This document shows, piece by piece, positions 37,305-47,873 of a stretch of DNA of 64,000 nucleotides; within the stretch, counting starts at the first letter, position 1; each line of letters opens with the position of its first letter. The position numbers were made by a program, and so were the translations under genes. The DNA is from Rallus limicola (taxonomy: Eukaryota > Chordata > Aves > Gruiformes > Rallidae): the NCBI GenBank assembly GCA_022605955.1, contig JAKCOZ010000002.1, positions 71,404,783-71,468,782 on the forward strand. Direction: 5' to 3'. The notes below the pieces were generated by a model. That model searched no databases. It had not been told where the DNA came from and worked only from the letters and a program-made list of their open reading frames with translations.

Positions 37305-37507
37305 GATAGAATCATAGAATTGTTAGGATCGTCTCGTCCAACCAAGATCATCTAGTCCAACCACCCCCCTACCACCTATATTACTAACTAAATCATGTCC
37401 CTAAATACCTCACCCAACCTTTCCCTGAACACCCTGAGGGATGGTGACTCCACCACTTCCCTGGGCAGCCTGTTCCAATACCTAACCACTCTTTCTGAGA
37501 AGAAATA
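37305..37507 (-). mobile_element. CR1 LINE 3' fragment (~200 bp)
   Basis: The plus strand reads GATAGAATCATAGAATTGTT, then GATCATCTAGTCCAACCACC, CTACCACCTATATTACTAAC and CTTCCCTGGGCAGCCTGTTCC. It is the same subfamily type as 9323-9437. The segment TCGTCTCGTCCAACCAAGAT followed by CATCTAGTCCAACC shows a small internal duplication of the GTCCAACC block. Confidence 0.93.
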
Positions 37508-37767
37508 GCACAGAGTAGGTTTAGATTAATAAATAAGTATTTGTGAATAAGCAAAGAGCTTAATGACATTCGAAAGATTTCTTTGAAAGATGTGAAATGG
37601 CAAGAGTTGATTAAGGTGAACATTTTCTAGACTATGTAAGTGGAAAAAAAGGTAGATCTCAAGGTTGAAGCTGAGACACCTAAGAATTTGCTTGGCTGTG
37701 AATGAAATATTCCTGTTTTATCATCCTTTTGTATGCAAATAGTGCATGTCCCTGCATTGCTTGCTAC

Positions 37768-37937
37768 CTTGGTCAATTGGAGATCTAGGACATGGGGTTT
37801 CATTTGTGATCTGTAATTGAAGGTAGATTTTATAGGGAGTACTTTAGCTTCTCTCTTGTGCTTCTGTGCAAGAGACACATGCATCTCTGCAGTTATTCTC
37901 TTATTAGACCATATCTGGTCATAAAAGAGTGGTTTTC
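37768..37937 (-). other. Exon-like open segment, product unknown
   Basis: On the minus strand an acceptor (AATGACTTTTCAG, ending at 37938) is followed by an open frame and a weak donor (ACCAAG|GTAGCA, donor bases 37767-37766). The translation begins KPLFYDQIWSNKRIT and continues KHKREAKVLPIKSTFNYRSQ to LDLQLTK. It is 170 bp, typical of a vertebrate internal exon, with a soluble basic composition. The frame stays open beyond the donor to 37627, which also fits a chance open frame. It may belong with the segment at 36905-37152. Confidence 0.25.
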
Positions 37938-40110
37938 CTGAAAAGTCATTGAGAATTAGGCCCATTATCAATAATATGTGTATAAGTCTATCTACAGGAA
38001 CTGATACAAAAAACCCTGAAGAAACAGGTGGTGCCTAGAAATATACAGTTAGATTTAAGCCTGTCAGCTTTAAAATCGGATGTGGTTCTTCTTGTCAGAA
38101 TAAAAAGTATAAATTTTTTGGTTTTTTTAAAGATGCAAGAACTTAAGAGGTTTGAACCAAGCATTTTTGCAATAAAATCTTTACTAGCTCTGATTCTGCA
38201 TGTTTTTTACTTCACAACCAAATGGGCTGTTGAATGAGTGTATAAACTATATAATGAGAAAAAATTATGCAAATAAAATTTTGTTCTGTTTTCTTCTTAA
38301 AAGGAAAAAAAATGTAGAAAAATATTTTCTTACCTTTAGGATAAATGATACTCTGCAACTTGATATCCCATTATCATAATTGTTATTGCGCATAATGTTT
38401 TGTTAACACTGCTTCTGCTACAGCACACACATCTGAAGAAAATACTTGTGCTCGGTATTGTTGAGGCAGTATTGAGATTGCTCATTGGGTTTGTTAATGT
38501 ATGGTGAGTAAATGATGAGCTCTTCTAATTTGGCTCAAGCCACTAATTGCATCTCTCATTTTCTCTCTGCTTCAGGAGCATTTCATTTCCTATTGAAAAA
38601 AATAAGAACAAAATCCCTCTAATGAAGTCCTGGTTGATGCTAACAGGTGGGTGGGAATGTCGGTGGCTCATTTGATGAAACATCTCCACCAAGCCTACAT
38701 CGGTACATAAACAAACAGGTTTCAGTGGCACCAGTCAAGTTAGGTCAACACACATGAGCTGAGCATCCAGAATGGACGAAACACTGTGTGCTTCGTGTTG
38801 TGAGTATCTGAAGTGAAATCTCTGTTGTACTTTTACCTCTTGTGCCAGTGGTGATACATGAGCCTCTCGACATCTTTTGTGAGGTTTTAGAATGTTTATA
38901 GGTAAACCATACTAAATCATGCAGGCTGCTTTCCCACCGTAGGAAACTTGCATGTGGTAAAAGGATACCGGACCTCAGAAACAATATTCTGGAATCTGAG
39001 AGAGTGGTATAAATAGAAAGAATGTGTAGCAATGGGATTTTCTGTAAAAGCAGAGATTATTGCCCAAGCTGACAGCTGTAAACAAATATTAAGCATTTTT
39101 TTTTCTAGAAATGTTTTAACTTTTCCAGTTACAGAAACAGTACTACAGAGCATAGCCCTAGTCTGAATTTACATTGTCTTTTTCTATCTTTGTAGAATAC
39201 AATAGCGTATGTTATTTGGGGCAGATAGCTAGAGGCTATTATGTTTTTTGCATATTTATTATGCTTTTGGCCTAACAAATAGACATTGTTATCATACATC
39301 CTAATATTCTGTAGGGAGTTAAAGTGGTTTTACTCAGAAACCACAGACTCTTACTTGGTTTTGAAGGAAGAATTTTCTTTTTATTGGGTTATGGTTAGTG
39401 ACTCCAACCTAGCATGTTGCTGCAAGAGAAGAGATCAAATTGCTCAGCATAATTTCATTCAAAATCTTTCTTAGTGAAGAGTCATATGTCCTTATATTCC
39501 TGTTGGCTTGGTGAAGAAACGGATACTGTGCAAACCTTTCCTGGCTCTGTGTGTGTGAATAAAATTAGTTTATTTGGATTTATTCTTTCCTTGTGTTTCT
39601 AGTACTAGCTTCCATCCTGCTATCATAGCTAGCTTTGATCTTTGGGGACACATTGCTCAATTATATCAAAAATTCCCCAAAGCTGTGAAACTAAGCCCTG
39701 CCAGGGGATGGTGGGCTGTAATTGTCATTGTCCTTCAGGAAGTATTACTGCTAGTGCTTCAGTTTTCTTATTATTGTTTATTATTAAAATGATACCCACC
39801 CATTTGCAGACAGACCGGCTACTAATTCTGTGGCTTGGCCTGCCTTCCAAAGTGGTTTCTGACTTTGCCATGTCACTGAATGCCAGGGGAAAGGATTATG
39901 CCTCTAAAATCCTATCCTATTGTATTTTGACTGTACTGAACTAAAGGATTTGTGAAGGATTTGAATATTGCTGATGGAAACAGTGCCTTTCTAGTTTGTT
40001 ATTCATTAAGACACAGTCCAAATAAATTCATCTGGGGCTGGTGGTTATGTGTTTCCTGGGTGATGTGGTTATCAAGGTTATAACTATTATTTTTTTTAAA
40101 TAAAATAAAC
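37938..40110. other. Mostly non-coding, with weak minus-strand open segments
   Basis: Minus-strand frames at 38745-39153 carry coding-like wording in more than one frame (for example PLAQEVKVQQRFHFRYSQHE), with a donor-like CAAGAG|GTAAAA at about 38836. Near 38587 a good acceptor TTCTTATTTTTTTCAATAG precedes a short open stretch. These could be further pieces of the same unknown minus-strand gene, or chance. No start codon or promoter can be placed. Confidence 0.35.
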
Positions 40111-40477
40111 ATCACAGAAGGGTAGGGGTTAGAAGGGACCTCTGGAGGTCATCTAGTCCAACCCACCTGCCAGAGTAGTTTGCACAGGACAGCGTCCAGG
40201 TGGGTTTTGAATATCTCCAGAGAAGGAGACTCTGCAACCTCTCTGGGCAGCCTGTCCCAGTGCTCACCCTCACAGTAAAGAAGTTCTTCCTCATGTCACT
40301 GGGCATCCCTAAAAAAAAGACTGACTCCATCCTCATGACACCCACCCCTCAAGCAGTGATAAGATCCCACTCAGTCTTTTCTCCTGTAGGCTAAAGAGTG
40401 CCAAGTCCCCTAATCATCTTTGTAGACTGTTTTTGTACCCTCTGCAGTAGCTCCCCGTTCTTCTTGAACCTTGAGGA
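40111..40477 (-). mobile_element. CR1 LINE 3' fragment (~370 bp)
   Basis: Begins ATCACAGAAGGGTAGGGGTT, then GGAGGTCATCTAGTCCAACC, CTCTCTGGGCAGCCTGTCCC and TCCCACTCAGTCTTTTCTCC, ending near CTCCCCGTTCTTCTTGAACC. It carries the complement of the last ORF2 codons and 3' UTR, with small indels including an A run at 40312-40319. The reading frame is not intact. Confidence 0.95.
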
Positions 40478-40899
40478 TAAATGCTCTTTCCATTTAATAT
40501 GATGGAAAACCTCCCCCCCGGCCAAATCTATACTCTAAGCCTAAACTACTCCAAAACCCTACAGAAGAAATAATTCTACTGTTACAGGGGTTGGACTAGG
40601 AGCATGCTGTGACAGACATAGAACAGATATGCCAAGTAGAGGGATTGAGAGACTTGTTTGGTTACAATAACTGTAGCAAGGTTAAGTAAGAGGTGAGCTG
40701 ATCTCTCTCCCTGAAAAAAATCTATCTTGGATTGGCTCAGAAAAGTTGTCATGGCCCTTGTGGAGGCCATATGGGGAAGCTAGGTAGGGAGGTAGGTATG
40801 TTGTACCTTGGTAGTGTGTCAGAGTCCCCTGAGATCTGCATTCTCAAGTGCAGGTGTCATAACAGAAAGGAGATCTCTTCAGCTTTTATTGTGTCTGGA

Positions 40900-40990
40900 T
40901 TTTTTTTGTTGTTTGGGGTTTTTTTTGGTGGTGGACTTTTGTGTTCTGGGGTTGGTTTATGTTTTTGGTTTTTGGGTTTTTTTGGAGGGA
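40900..40990. repeat. G/T-strand-skewed tract
   Basis: About 90 bases on the plus strand are almost entirely G and T, with runs such as TTTTTTTTGG, TTCTGGGGTTGG and GGTTTTTGGGTTTTTTTGG. Several G runs of 3-4 could support a loose G-quadruplex. The minus strand is A/C rich, and translations over it are low-complexity artefacts. Confidence 0.85.
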
Positions 40991-43900
40991 GAATGTCATT
41001 GCACAGGGGTTTTTTTCCTTTGTTTTGCATTCTCTCTGATATCATGAAAAGAGATCCTGAACTCACTACAGCCAAATTTGGTGTTTAGTCAGGTCCTCAG
41101 TTCTAGATATTGAAGATTTTTGCCTGTCAGATAGGCAGCTCCTGCCAAGGTACCCATCAGCAAATTACTTTGTAAAGTGCACGTAAGGCATAATTAAAAT
41201 GTTGTCAAGATAATTCTCTTCTGTGTAACCCACAAGAGTAATTAAGCAGCTAAAAATGATGACTAGAAAGTATTGCTACTGTGTAGGAGGCATGTGCCCA
41301 GATTTTAGATCCTGAGTAGAAAAAGGAGCCTGGCAGTTCCCTGACCACACTAGCAGTGTTTTTCTTACTATCTGAATGTTTTGCTATTTAGTCTTCTACA
41401 GAAGGTAGAAAAGCCTCAGGGCGAACAATCATGACGAAACTGTTTGCTAGCTAGACACTGCCAAGTGATTAGTTCAAGCCACCTTTTGCTCTTTTTAATG
41501 AGGCAGGTAGTTAACTCAGGGTGAAGACTCGCAGCTGGATAAAGGAATTTTTATTTTTTCTCCTAGATCAGTATCAAATACACAACCATTTCTGAAGATC
41601 TGCAAGACCTAATTTTCTGTGGGACTCTGACAAGGAAAATGGGTATGCTTAAAACAGATCTGGGGATCACAGGGTTTCTCTGAAATTGTCTTCGAAGTAT
41701 ATTCCTCTGAAAATGGAGTAGGAGTTAGTCCTTTTATGTAAGTGACAGCACACTCTCACTAGCTACAGCACTCAGTTGTGGCTGTAGGTATTTGCCTCGC
41801 CATCCCAAAGGAACTCCCAATCAGCTGGCTGCTGTCAGCTCTTCGCTTCTTTGAAGTTGTGATAAGTTGTGTTAGGTTCCAATATTTACTATGCCTGGGT
41901 GAGAAAAAGCTTCTGACTGTATTCCAGTAATATATAGGGAATATAATATATATATAATGTTCTGGTGACAGTCACACGGAGTACAAAACTTTATGCTCCA
42001 ATTCCTATTTCAGAGGCTACTTATACATTTTATATATGTTAGTTGCTAGATAAAGATATACTACATAATTGGTCCTTGATTTAGGGCCAGAACCCAGGTC
42101 ATTATCCAAATTTCTGAAGCATTGGGGTAAAACATATACTTGCTGGTCTACCTTAATGAAATTTGAGATCCCTTTGGCAAAAAAATCCTGTATTCTAACA
42201 GGAAGTCTGTCTCTCGCTCTCCAAATGTCACAGTTCACAGCAGCTAGTTGACAGATATCCTGGGAATGGGAAGATGGGATTCAGTCTCACTAGAGATTCA
42301 ATTCAAGAGAACACTGGATCTGAAAGTTTTTACATTTTGCATGAGTGCTGTAAACAGCACTTTTCCTGTCAACCATAGTACTGTGTGTCTATTCTAGTTT
42401 TTATATACTCCTTAATTTGAGGACTGTGATTCAGTCTAGCTTTTAAATTTGTTCAATTTATCACCAATTTCACTGTTGACTTCTCATTATGTATGTCAGA
42501 ACTTAAGAAAGACTTAAATAATTAAAGAAGGTGATGGATAAAAAAAGCCAAACAACTTGTTTACGAGGAAGGAACGTTGAATATTTTTTGAGAAATAGTT
42601 TATTTGTGAGTTATTTGTATATATTTGATTTTGATCTTCCTCAGGTATTGCATTACACATTTTATGCCTTTGAATGTGGTGTGCTGGGAACAGGTCTGTG
42701 CATGTGTATGAATACATGTTCAAATGGAAATCCCACTCTGTGGAAACTAGATAGAAATTCATAAAATATCCTGTCTGATTCTGAGCAGACAACAGCTGTT
42801 TGACGGTGCAAAACAAAAGTTCACAAGTGCTAAGGGCAGGAGATAAAAGTACAGGTTGTTTAGATACACATAGAGAAGTAAATCATAGCAAGAAAGACCC
42901 TTGTGTTTGATAGAATAGTTTTTGGGTTTGCTATCTGTAATTCGCATTACTGTAGTCATTTTTAGATTGCAAAATAAATATTGGTGTCTTCAAGCCATAC
43001 GGTAAGTACCACAAACCATTTGTTACACTTCTTGATAGAAATTGTTTGGAAATAACTGCTAGCTAAAATAAGTGCCAGGTGTTTGTTTTTGTAAAGCGTA
43101 CAGGTGAAATAGTTTTCTTTGCTTTGGGGATGTTTAACCCCCATGATAATTCCACTGATCAATGTCTCCCACTGATATTTGCTATTGTGACAGTAATAAT
43201 ACTTACCGGAGTGTTGCCAAGCTGTGGCTGTGTAAGCATTGCCTCAGAAATGACACAAGGGAGGCTTTTGGTTGGGTTTTGGTCTGTAAAACTCATAAGG
43301 CCCATAAATCAGAAGTGCAGCATTCCTTTTGTACTCCTGTTGAGGCCACAGTGACCCAGTGAAGTTCAAGAAACTCTCCAAGGGGAAGAGCTACCCTTTT
43401 AATCTCTTACACATGTTAATTCACACTCAGAATAACTACTAATCACACTAATATTTTTAGACTGCAAGCAAACAAGAAAATAGCTACTAAACTATTATCA
43501 TTCAGTGACTGTAAGTTCCAAACACAATTTCTGGGGCAAAAATCAGTTCCTCCAAAAACATAAATGGTGTGGATAACTCCTGGGTTGTCATTAAGCTGTT
43601 CCCTTGGCCACATTGATAACTGCAGTTTTCTGTCGCTCAGTAGCAGCAAGCATTAACCCCAGCTACCATCCAGTTTTATGTCTGAAGCCTGCTCTTTCTG
43701 TGGACCAGATGATTAATGCATCTCTCATGCAAATAGTGTAGCAGTCTATGCAAAGCCTAAACCTTGGCCTACTGACACAACAAACAACATAATATTTATT
43801 TTGGAAGCTGTTAAGATGAGACTTTTATAGGCATGAAGTGATCATGCTTCTGTGATGATTGTCATTAAACATCACCATAACTGGAGCCATTAAGACAAAT

Positions 43901-44561
43901 AACCAGACCGTTTGTTGGAAATACCAGTGGTTAGAAATGCATGGAAGTTTGTCCATGTTCTGTAAGTGAAACCTGGTAAAAATATATGGGTGATTATATT
44001 AACTCCTTGCTTTTGGATTGAATTACAGCCTGTTGTTAGTAGTCTTAATTCTAAATGAATTCTTAATAACTAAAAGTACACTTAGAGGACTTTGATCTGT
44101 AGAGAGCAACATAAATCATGTGATTTTGCATGCTTTTTAGTGTAGGATTATATGTACAAGATATTTATATAAAAAGAATAGCAAGAAAATCTATAGATTT
44201 TTATAATGGATATTCCATAAGCCTGTATTGTAGTAAGATGAAATTATGTTTTAAAACAAACCACTATGCACTCCCCTAATATGCCATGATACGCTTCTGT
44301 CCATTTCAGAATGAAAAACATTTTCAGAATGAGACTATTTGTGAGACCATAATCAACCCAAAATCCAAATGCAACTTTTTCACATAGTTTCTGATCAGAA
44401 AACCACAAAGCATTCAGTGTGCTTCTCTTTGGATCTGGAAAATAGAAAAAGCTTGTTTTGTTATTATATTATATACTTGTTAGTTGTAAAAATAGGGGCA
44501 TCATGCCTTTTATTTCAGACCTGGTATGGGTGTGTAAATAGAAGCAGTTAACATCATTAAG
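40991..44561. other. Non-coding stretch, nothing recognisable
   Basis: AT-rich unique DNA with a short (TA)n near 41943-41958. The plus frame at 43162-43362 is rich in Cys and His (LCKHCLRND, then CKTHKAHKSE) but has no splice context or known family. No named repeat was found. Confidence 0.5.
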
Positions 44562-44890
44562 GGAGTAGAACACCTTCCTTATGAGGAGAGGCTGAGGGAG
44601 CTGGGCCTCTTTAGCTTGGAGAACAGGATACTGAGGGCTGACCTTATTAATGTTGGAGCATAAGATGTTCCATGTGAACATCAGCAAAAACCTCCTCACT
44701 GTGAGGGTGACGGAGCCCTGGAACAGGCTGCCCAGAGAAGCTGTGGAGCCTCCTTTTCTGGAGGCATTCAGACCCTGCCTGGATGTGTTCCTGTGTGATT
44801 TAGTCTGGGTGATCCTGCTCTGGCAGGGGGTTTGGGCTAGATGATCTTTCAAGGTCCCTTCCAACTCCTAACGTTCTGTGATTCTATGAA
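44562..44890 (+). mobile_element. CR1 LINE 3' fragment (~330 bp)
   Basis: Read on plus: GAACACCTTCCTTATGAGGA, GGGCCTCTTTAGCTTGGAGA, the ORF2 end VTEPWNRLPREAVEPPFLEA (44710-44770) and the 3' tail GTTCTGTGATTCTATGAA. The 3' end lies at 44890. This and the fragments at 61681 and 10190 are the CR1 pieces in plus orientation. It is 5'-truncated, and the coding part is a remnant. Confidence 0.95.
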
Positions 44891-46967
44891 CATTGGTCCC
44901 ACTGGAAAAGATAGCAGTACCTCTGTGGGTTTAATCCTGAAATCTGTGGTACTGTCTTAATTTTTTTATTCTACAAACCTATCCAGAGTCTAAAAAGATT
45001 GGGTTTGAGCCATTGGATCACTTTTGTGAAGGTATGAACTGCTCCTTAAAAAGGATCTTTGTGCTCAGGAGAGCTTTAAAATACCTGTTCAATTGCTCAA
45101 TGTGATGTAGAGAACCCCAGGCAGAATACAGCAGCTTAAGCATTATGTCTGTGCTACTGTTGCTGCACAAGATACTGCCATACATAAAGACAGTGTCTCT
45201 ACACATCTCCTGTTCTGTTTTGGATTAGCAATAAACTTCTAAGTGGATAGAGAATGGTAAAAGAAGGATTGGGAAAGAGGAGTACAAGGCAAAGGCTATT
45301 GATGCAGCCTAATTGTCAGAAGATCTAACTGTGGGTTTAGGTCTAATTACAAATCAAGTGGAATAGGTGATAGGGTGATATAAGTGAGTGCTATCATAAT
45401 TAGAATCTTATTTAGGTATTAAAATGATGTTTCTAACTCTATTCTTTTCCCATGAAAAAAGGATGTTCTGGTTTAGCAAAGTAATCCTAGGAGAGAGCTC
45501 AGGGTTGAGAATCGTGAACAGATTTAATTACTTTATCGCATCTGAGTGATGGAGTAATTTCTTCAGAAACTTTGCTTCCCTATGGTGGTTTGCAACTCAG
45601 CTTGCTGAATGCTTTCAATACTGTTGCTGGGTACCTAATTTTCTGGGTGTTTAAAAATTGACCATGGCAGTCCCTTCCTATAGAAAGGGTGCCATTCCAG
45701 TTAATTAAATTCCAGTTATAAATATATTTGAAGGAAATGGCTGACTTCTGCCTGTTCTTCTATTCTTTCCTTGAAAAGCAGATTAGTTTTATGAATTTGT
45801 CTCTCTGTGATTGACTTCAAGTTTTTTACTGAAGCCACAGTCAAGTGCATGTTTCAAGATCAGACATTAGGCACGCAATCTACATATGTTAATGACTCAC
45901 TTTGCAATTTGAATGACTTCTCAGTTTCTGAACAGTTCCTGTCTCTAACCCATATCTATAAATGGTTTTTAACTGATCTGGCTTAGAACTCTTCATTTAT
46001 AGACTTTTATTTTTGCAGTGTGGGAGTAAGTAGAGCAAATTGCATTGGTACTTTTTCCTGGAAATGTACTATCTCCAGAGATTAGGGGACTGTAATTTAT
46101 TTGCACTTTCAGCCATTTCTTTCCTTGTCTGCTAGATACTTTCATGACTGATAAAAAAGACTCAGTGGCTAATCTAATTCAATATAAACACATGGAGAAA
46201 TTCAAGGATATCTAAGACTTTCTGACCAACTGGGAAACTTGAGGGTGGAATGATTGACTGAAATCTTGATCCATAAATACAAAAAAAAAACCCCACAGAG
46301 TGTACTTTTGAGTTGCTTGTGGTAAGAAAAGAATCTGGGGCATAAATTTACAAATGTTCAGGTTTTTCTCTTTATTTGTTTATCCTTCTTTCACAGTGTG
46401 TGAGAGTTTCCTGGGTAGTGTCCCCTTCCTACAGCTGAGGGACTGGCTTTCTGTGGCAGAAATCGCATGCCTACCTAAGATTTCAGTATATAGAGATTTA
46501 ATTTTTTTTTAAATGTATTAATTACTATGTGGACTTTTCCTATGAAGAAGAGGATGTCTTCAAACAAAAGCTTCCTCAGCTGTAGCATAAAATGTTTGGC
46601 ACAACTAAAAACTATTTCTAGCATTATCGTGGTATCTCACCATCACATTACCATTTCACTCCGAAGAGAGCCTGGTTTGGAGAGGTTACAACTGTATTTC
46701 ATTACCAGCAATGCTCCTTTATATTTTTTTTAAGTAAGAAGGCTTTCAGGAAAAAGAGCAGTAGGACTTTTGTGCCATAGCAATCGATTCTCAGGAAATC
46801 TTAAATGGTATAGTTTTTGTAGTGGTCTTATAAACAGAATGAAGTGCACATTAAGCAGAGGTGACTGCTTTCTTGATCTTGCTTTAAGTTGAATATTTCC
46901 GGTAAAAAGAACAAAGAAAAAGAGTTAAGGGCTATCTTATTTGGCTATATTTTTTTCTTTAATAAAG
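44891..46967. other. Mostly non-coding
   Basis: AT-rich unique DNA containing the exon-like minus segment at 45085-45214, listed separately. I looked on the plus strand for further ARM-repeat exons upstream of 46968 and found none I could support. Confidence 0.5.
45085..45214 (-). other. Exon-like open segment, product unknown
   Basis: On the minus strand an open frame reads MCRDTVFMYGSILCSNSS, then DIMLKLLYSAWGSLHHIEQL, ending at a good donor (GAACAG|GTATTT, donor bases 45084-45083). The acceptor (AATCCAAAACAG, ending at 45215) is weak. The leucine-rich helical wording resembles an ARM/HEAT helix pair, but I cannot name a family. At 130 bp it is exon-sized. Chance remains likely. Confidence 0.22.
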
Positions 46968-47138
46968 GTAAAACTGTGCAAGGAATGTTTTGAGAAGATG
47001 AAGGTCAGGTATTGCCTGCACTATTACAAGTTATTTTTAGTGAAAGCAAAGACTGTGGAAGAATTAATTTCTGCATACATCTTGTTTGAGTCTGCAAAGA
47101 CCTGTCAACTCTGTGGCCACGGTCTTTGGCAACTTTAG
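46968..47138 (+). pseudogene. TERB1-like segment 1 (end of ARM-repeat region)
   Basis: A pyrimidine-rich stretch and AG (TATTTTTTTCTTTAATAAAG) end at 46967. The following frame reads VKLCKECFEKMKVRYC and later LFLVKAKTVEELISAYILFE before a TAG at 47136-47138. From memory of mammalian TERB1, the last ARM repeat has the pattern LPLMIQALTESQNEEL, then TFVLHNCKK. The EEL, the AYIL/TFVL and a following Lys align in order. TERB1 tethers telomeres to shelterin and the nuclear envelope in meiosis. No clear donor precedes the stop, so the exon looks decayed or my frame is wrong. The call depends on the neighbouring segment at 47467. Confidence 0.38.
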
Positions 47139-47301
47139 TCACTATGGCAACCTTATGGGCCACTCTACAGGAGTATGTAAAAATTCTGGAGTGTTTAGAC
47201 TGAAATATCTGCCTGACTGCTCATGATATTTTGTCTGATTAATCAGGCAGTTAGTGATTCGTAGTCCTCTAAAGCTAAGCTGACATGGAGATGTGAGTTT
47301 T

Positions 47302-47323
47302 ATACCAAACTTAAGTTTGGTAT
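47302..47323. repeat. 22-bp perfect palindrome
   Basis: ATACCAAACTT (47302-47312) is followed directly by its reverse complement AAGTTTGGTAT (47313-47323) with no spacer. It lies between the two TERB1-like segments. It could be a chance palindrome or a symmetric protein-binding site. Confidence 0.9.
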
Positions 47324-47466
47324 TCTGACAGTATAATGTCAATCTTTTTATTGCCTCCTGATGTTTTTCTTTCTTCACCTAAACTTACTCTAAAATCCAT
47401 ACCATTTCTATAGCATGGTAAGAAGCTGGGTTTATTATTTTCTTGCTATTATCCTTCACTGTAAAG

Positions 47467-47873
47467 ATGGAAGAAAACAGCAGGAAAAAGATCAACAGTA
47501 TAGATAGAAATCCTAAAAAACTATACTGTGATCATTCATTTTCTTGGAAGGAGGCACAGAACCTATTAGGCCATCTTGCTGAACTGATGAGAAAACCAAA
47601 GGTTGAAGATGAAAGAAAAATTGTACAAGATATTAAAAAGATACAGCCTTCTGAATCAAAAAGAAACAAGAAGTCACTGGAGTAGAAAATAGAACTTCTA
47701 AAACAGAAAGGAAAAATTTATTAACACCATAGGGAGATGTAACTAAAAGTGAAATTAATTCTAGGGAAGATGCCAGTAACACACACAACTTCATGAGAAG
47801 AATAAGTAATCCCATAGAATGCAATGATTCCCTGGAACAAGTGACCAGTAAATTAGGAAAAAGCATAACGCTG
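47467..47873 (+). pseudogene. TERB1-like segment 2 (post-ARM helix), frame-broken exon
   Basis: The acceptor region CTATTATCCTTCACTGTAAAG ends at 47466, and a consensus donor CTG|GTAAGT follows 47873. The first frame is open to a TAG at 47683-47685 and includes SWKEAQNLLGHLAELMRKP. Remembered mammalian TERB1 has EHWKKAKEILHRIEQLER directly after its ARM repeats: W, K, A, L, L and R align without gaps. A second frame (from about 47670) then stays open to the donor except for one TAG, with Lys/Glu/Ser/Asn-rich wording such as SNPIECNDSLEQVTSKLG. A shift between frames plus two stops indicates a disabled exon, or sequence errors in a real gene. Confidence 0.45.

Noticed and set aside
40732..41088. 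118-codon plus-strand frame rich in Phe, Gly and Leu
   Set aside because: It is produced by the G/T-skewed tract. The composition is low-complexity.
43162..43362. Cys/His-rich frame resembling a zinc-binding segment
   Set aside because: The spacing of Cys and His fits no family I know, and there are no flanking splice sites.
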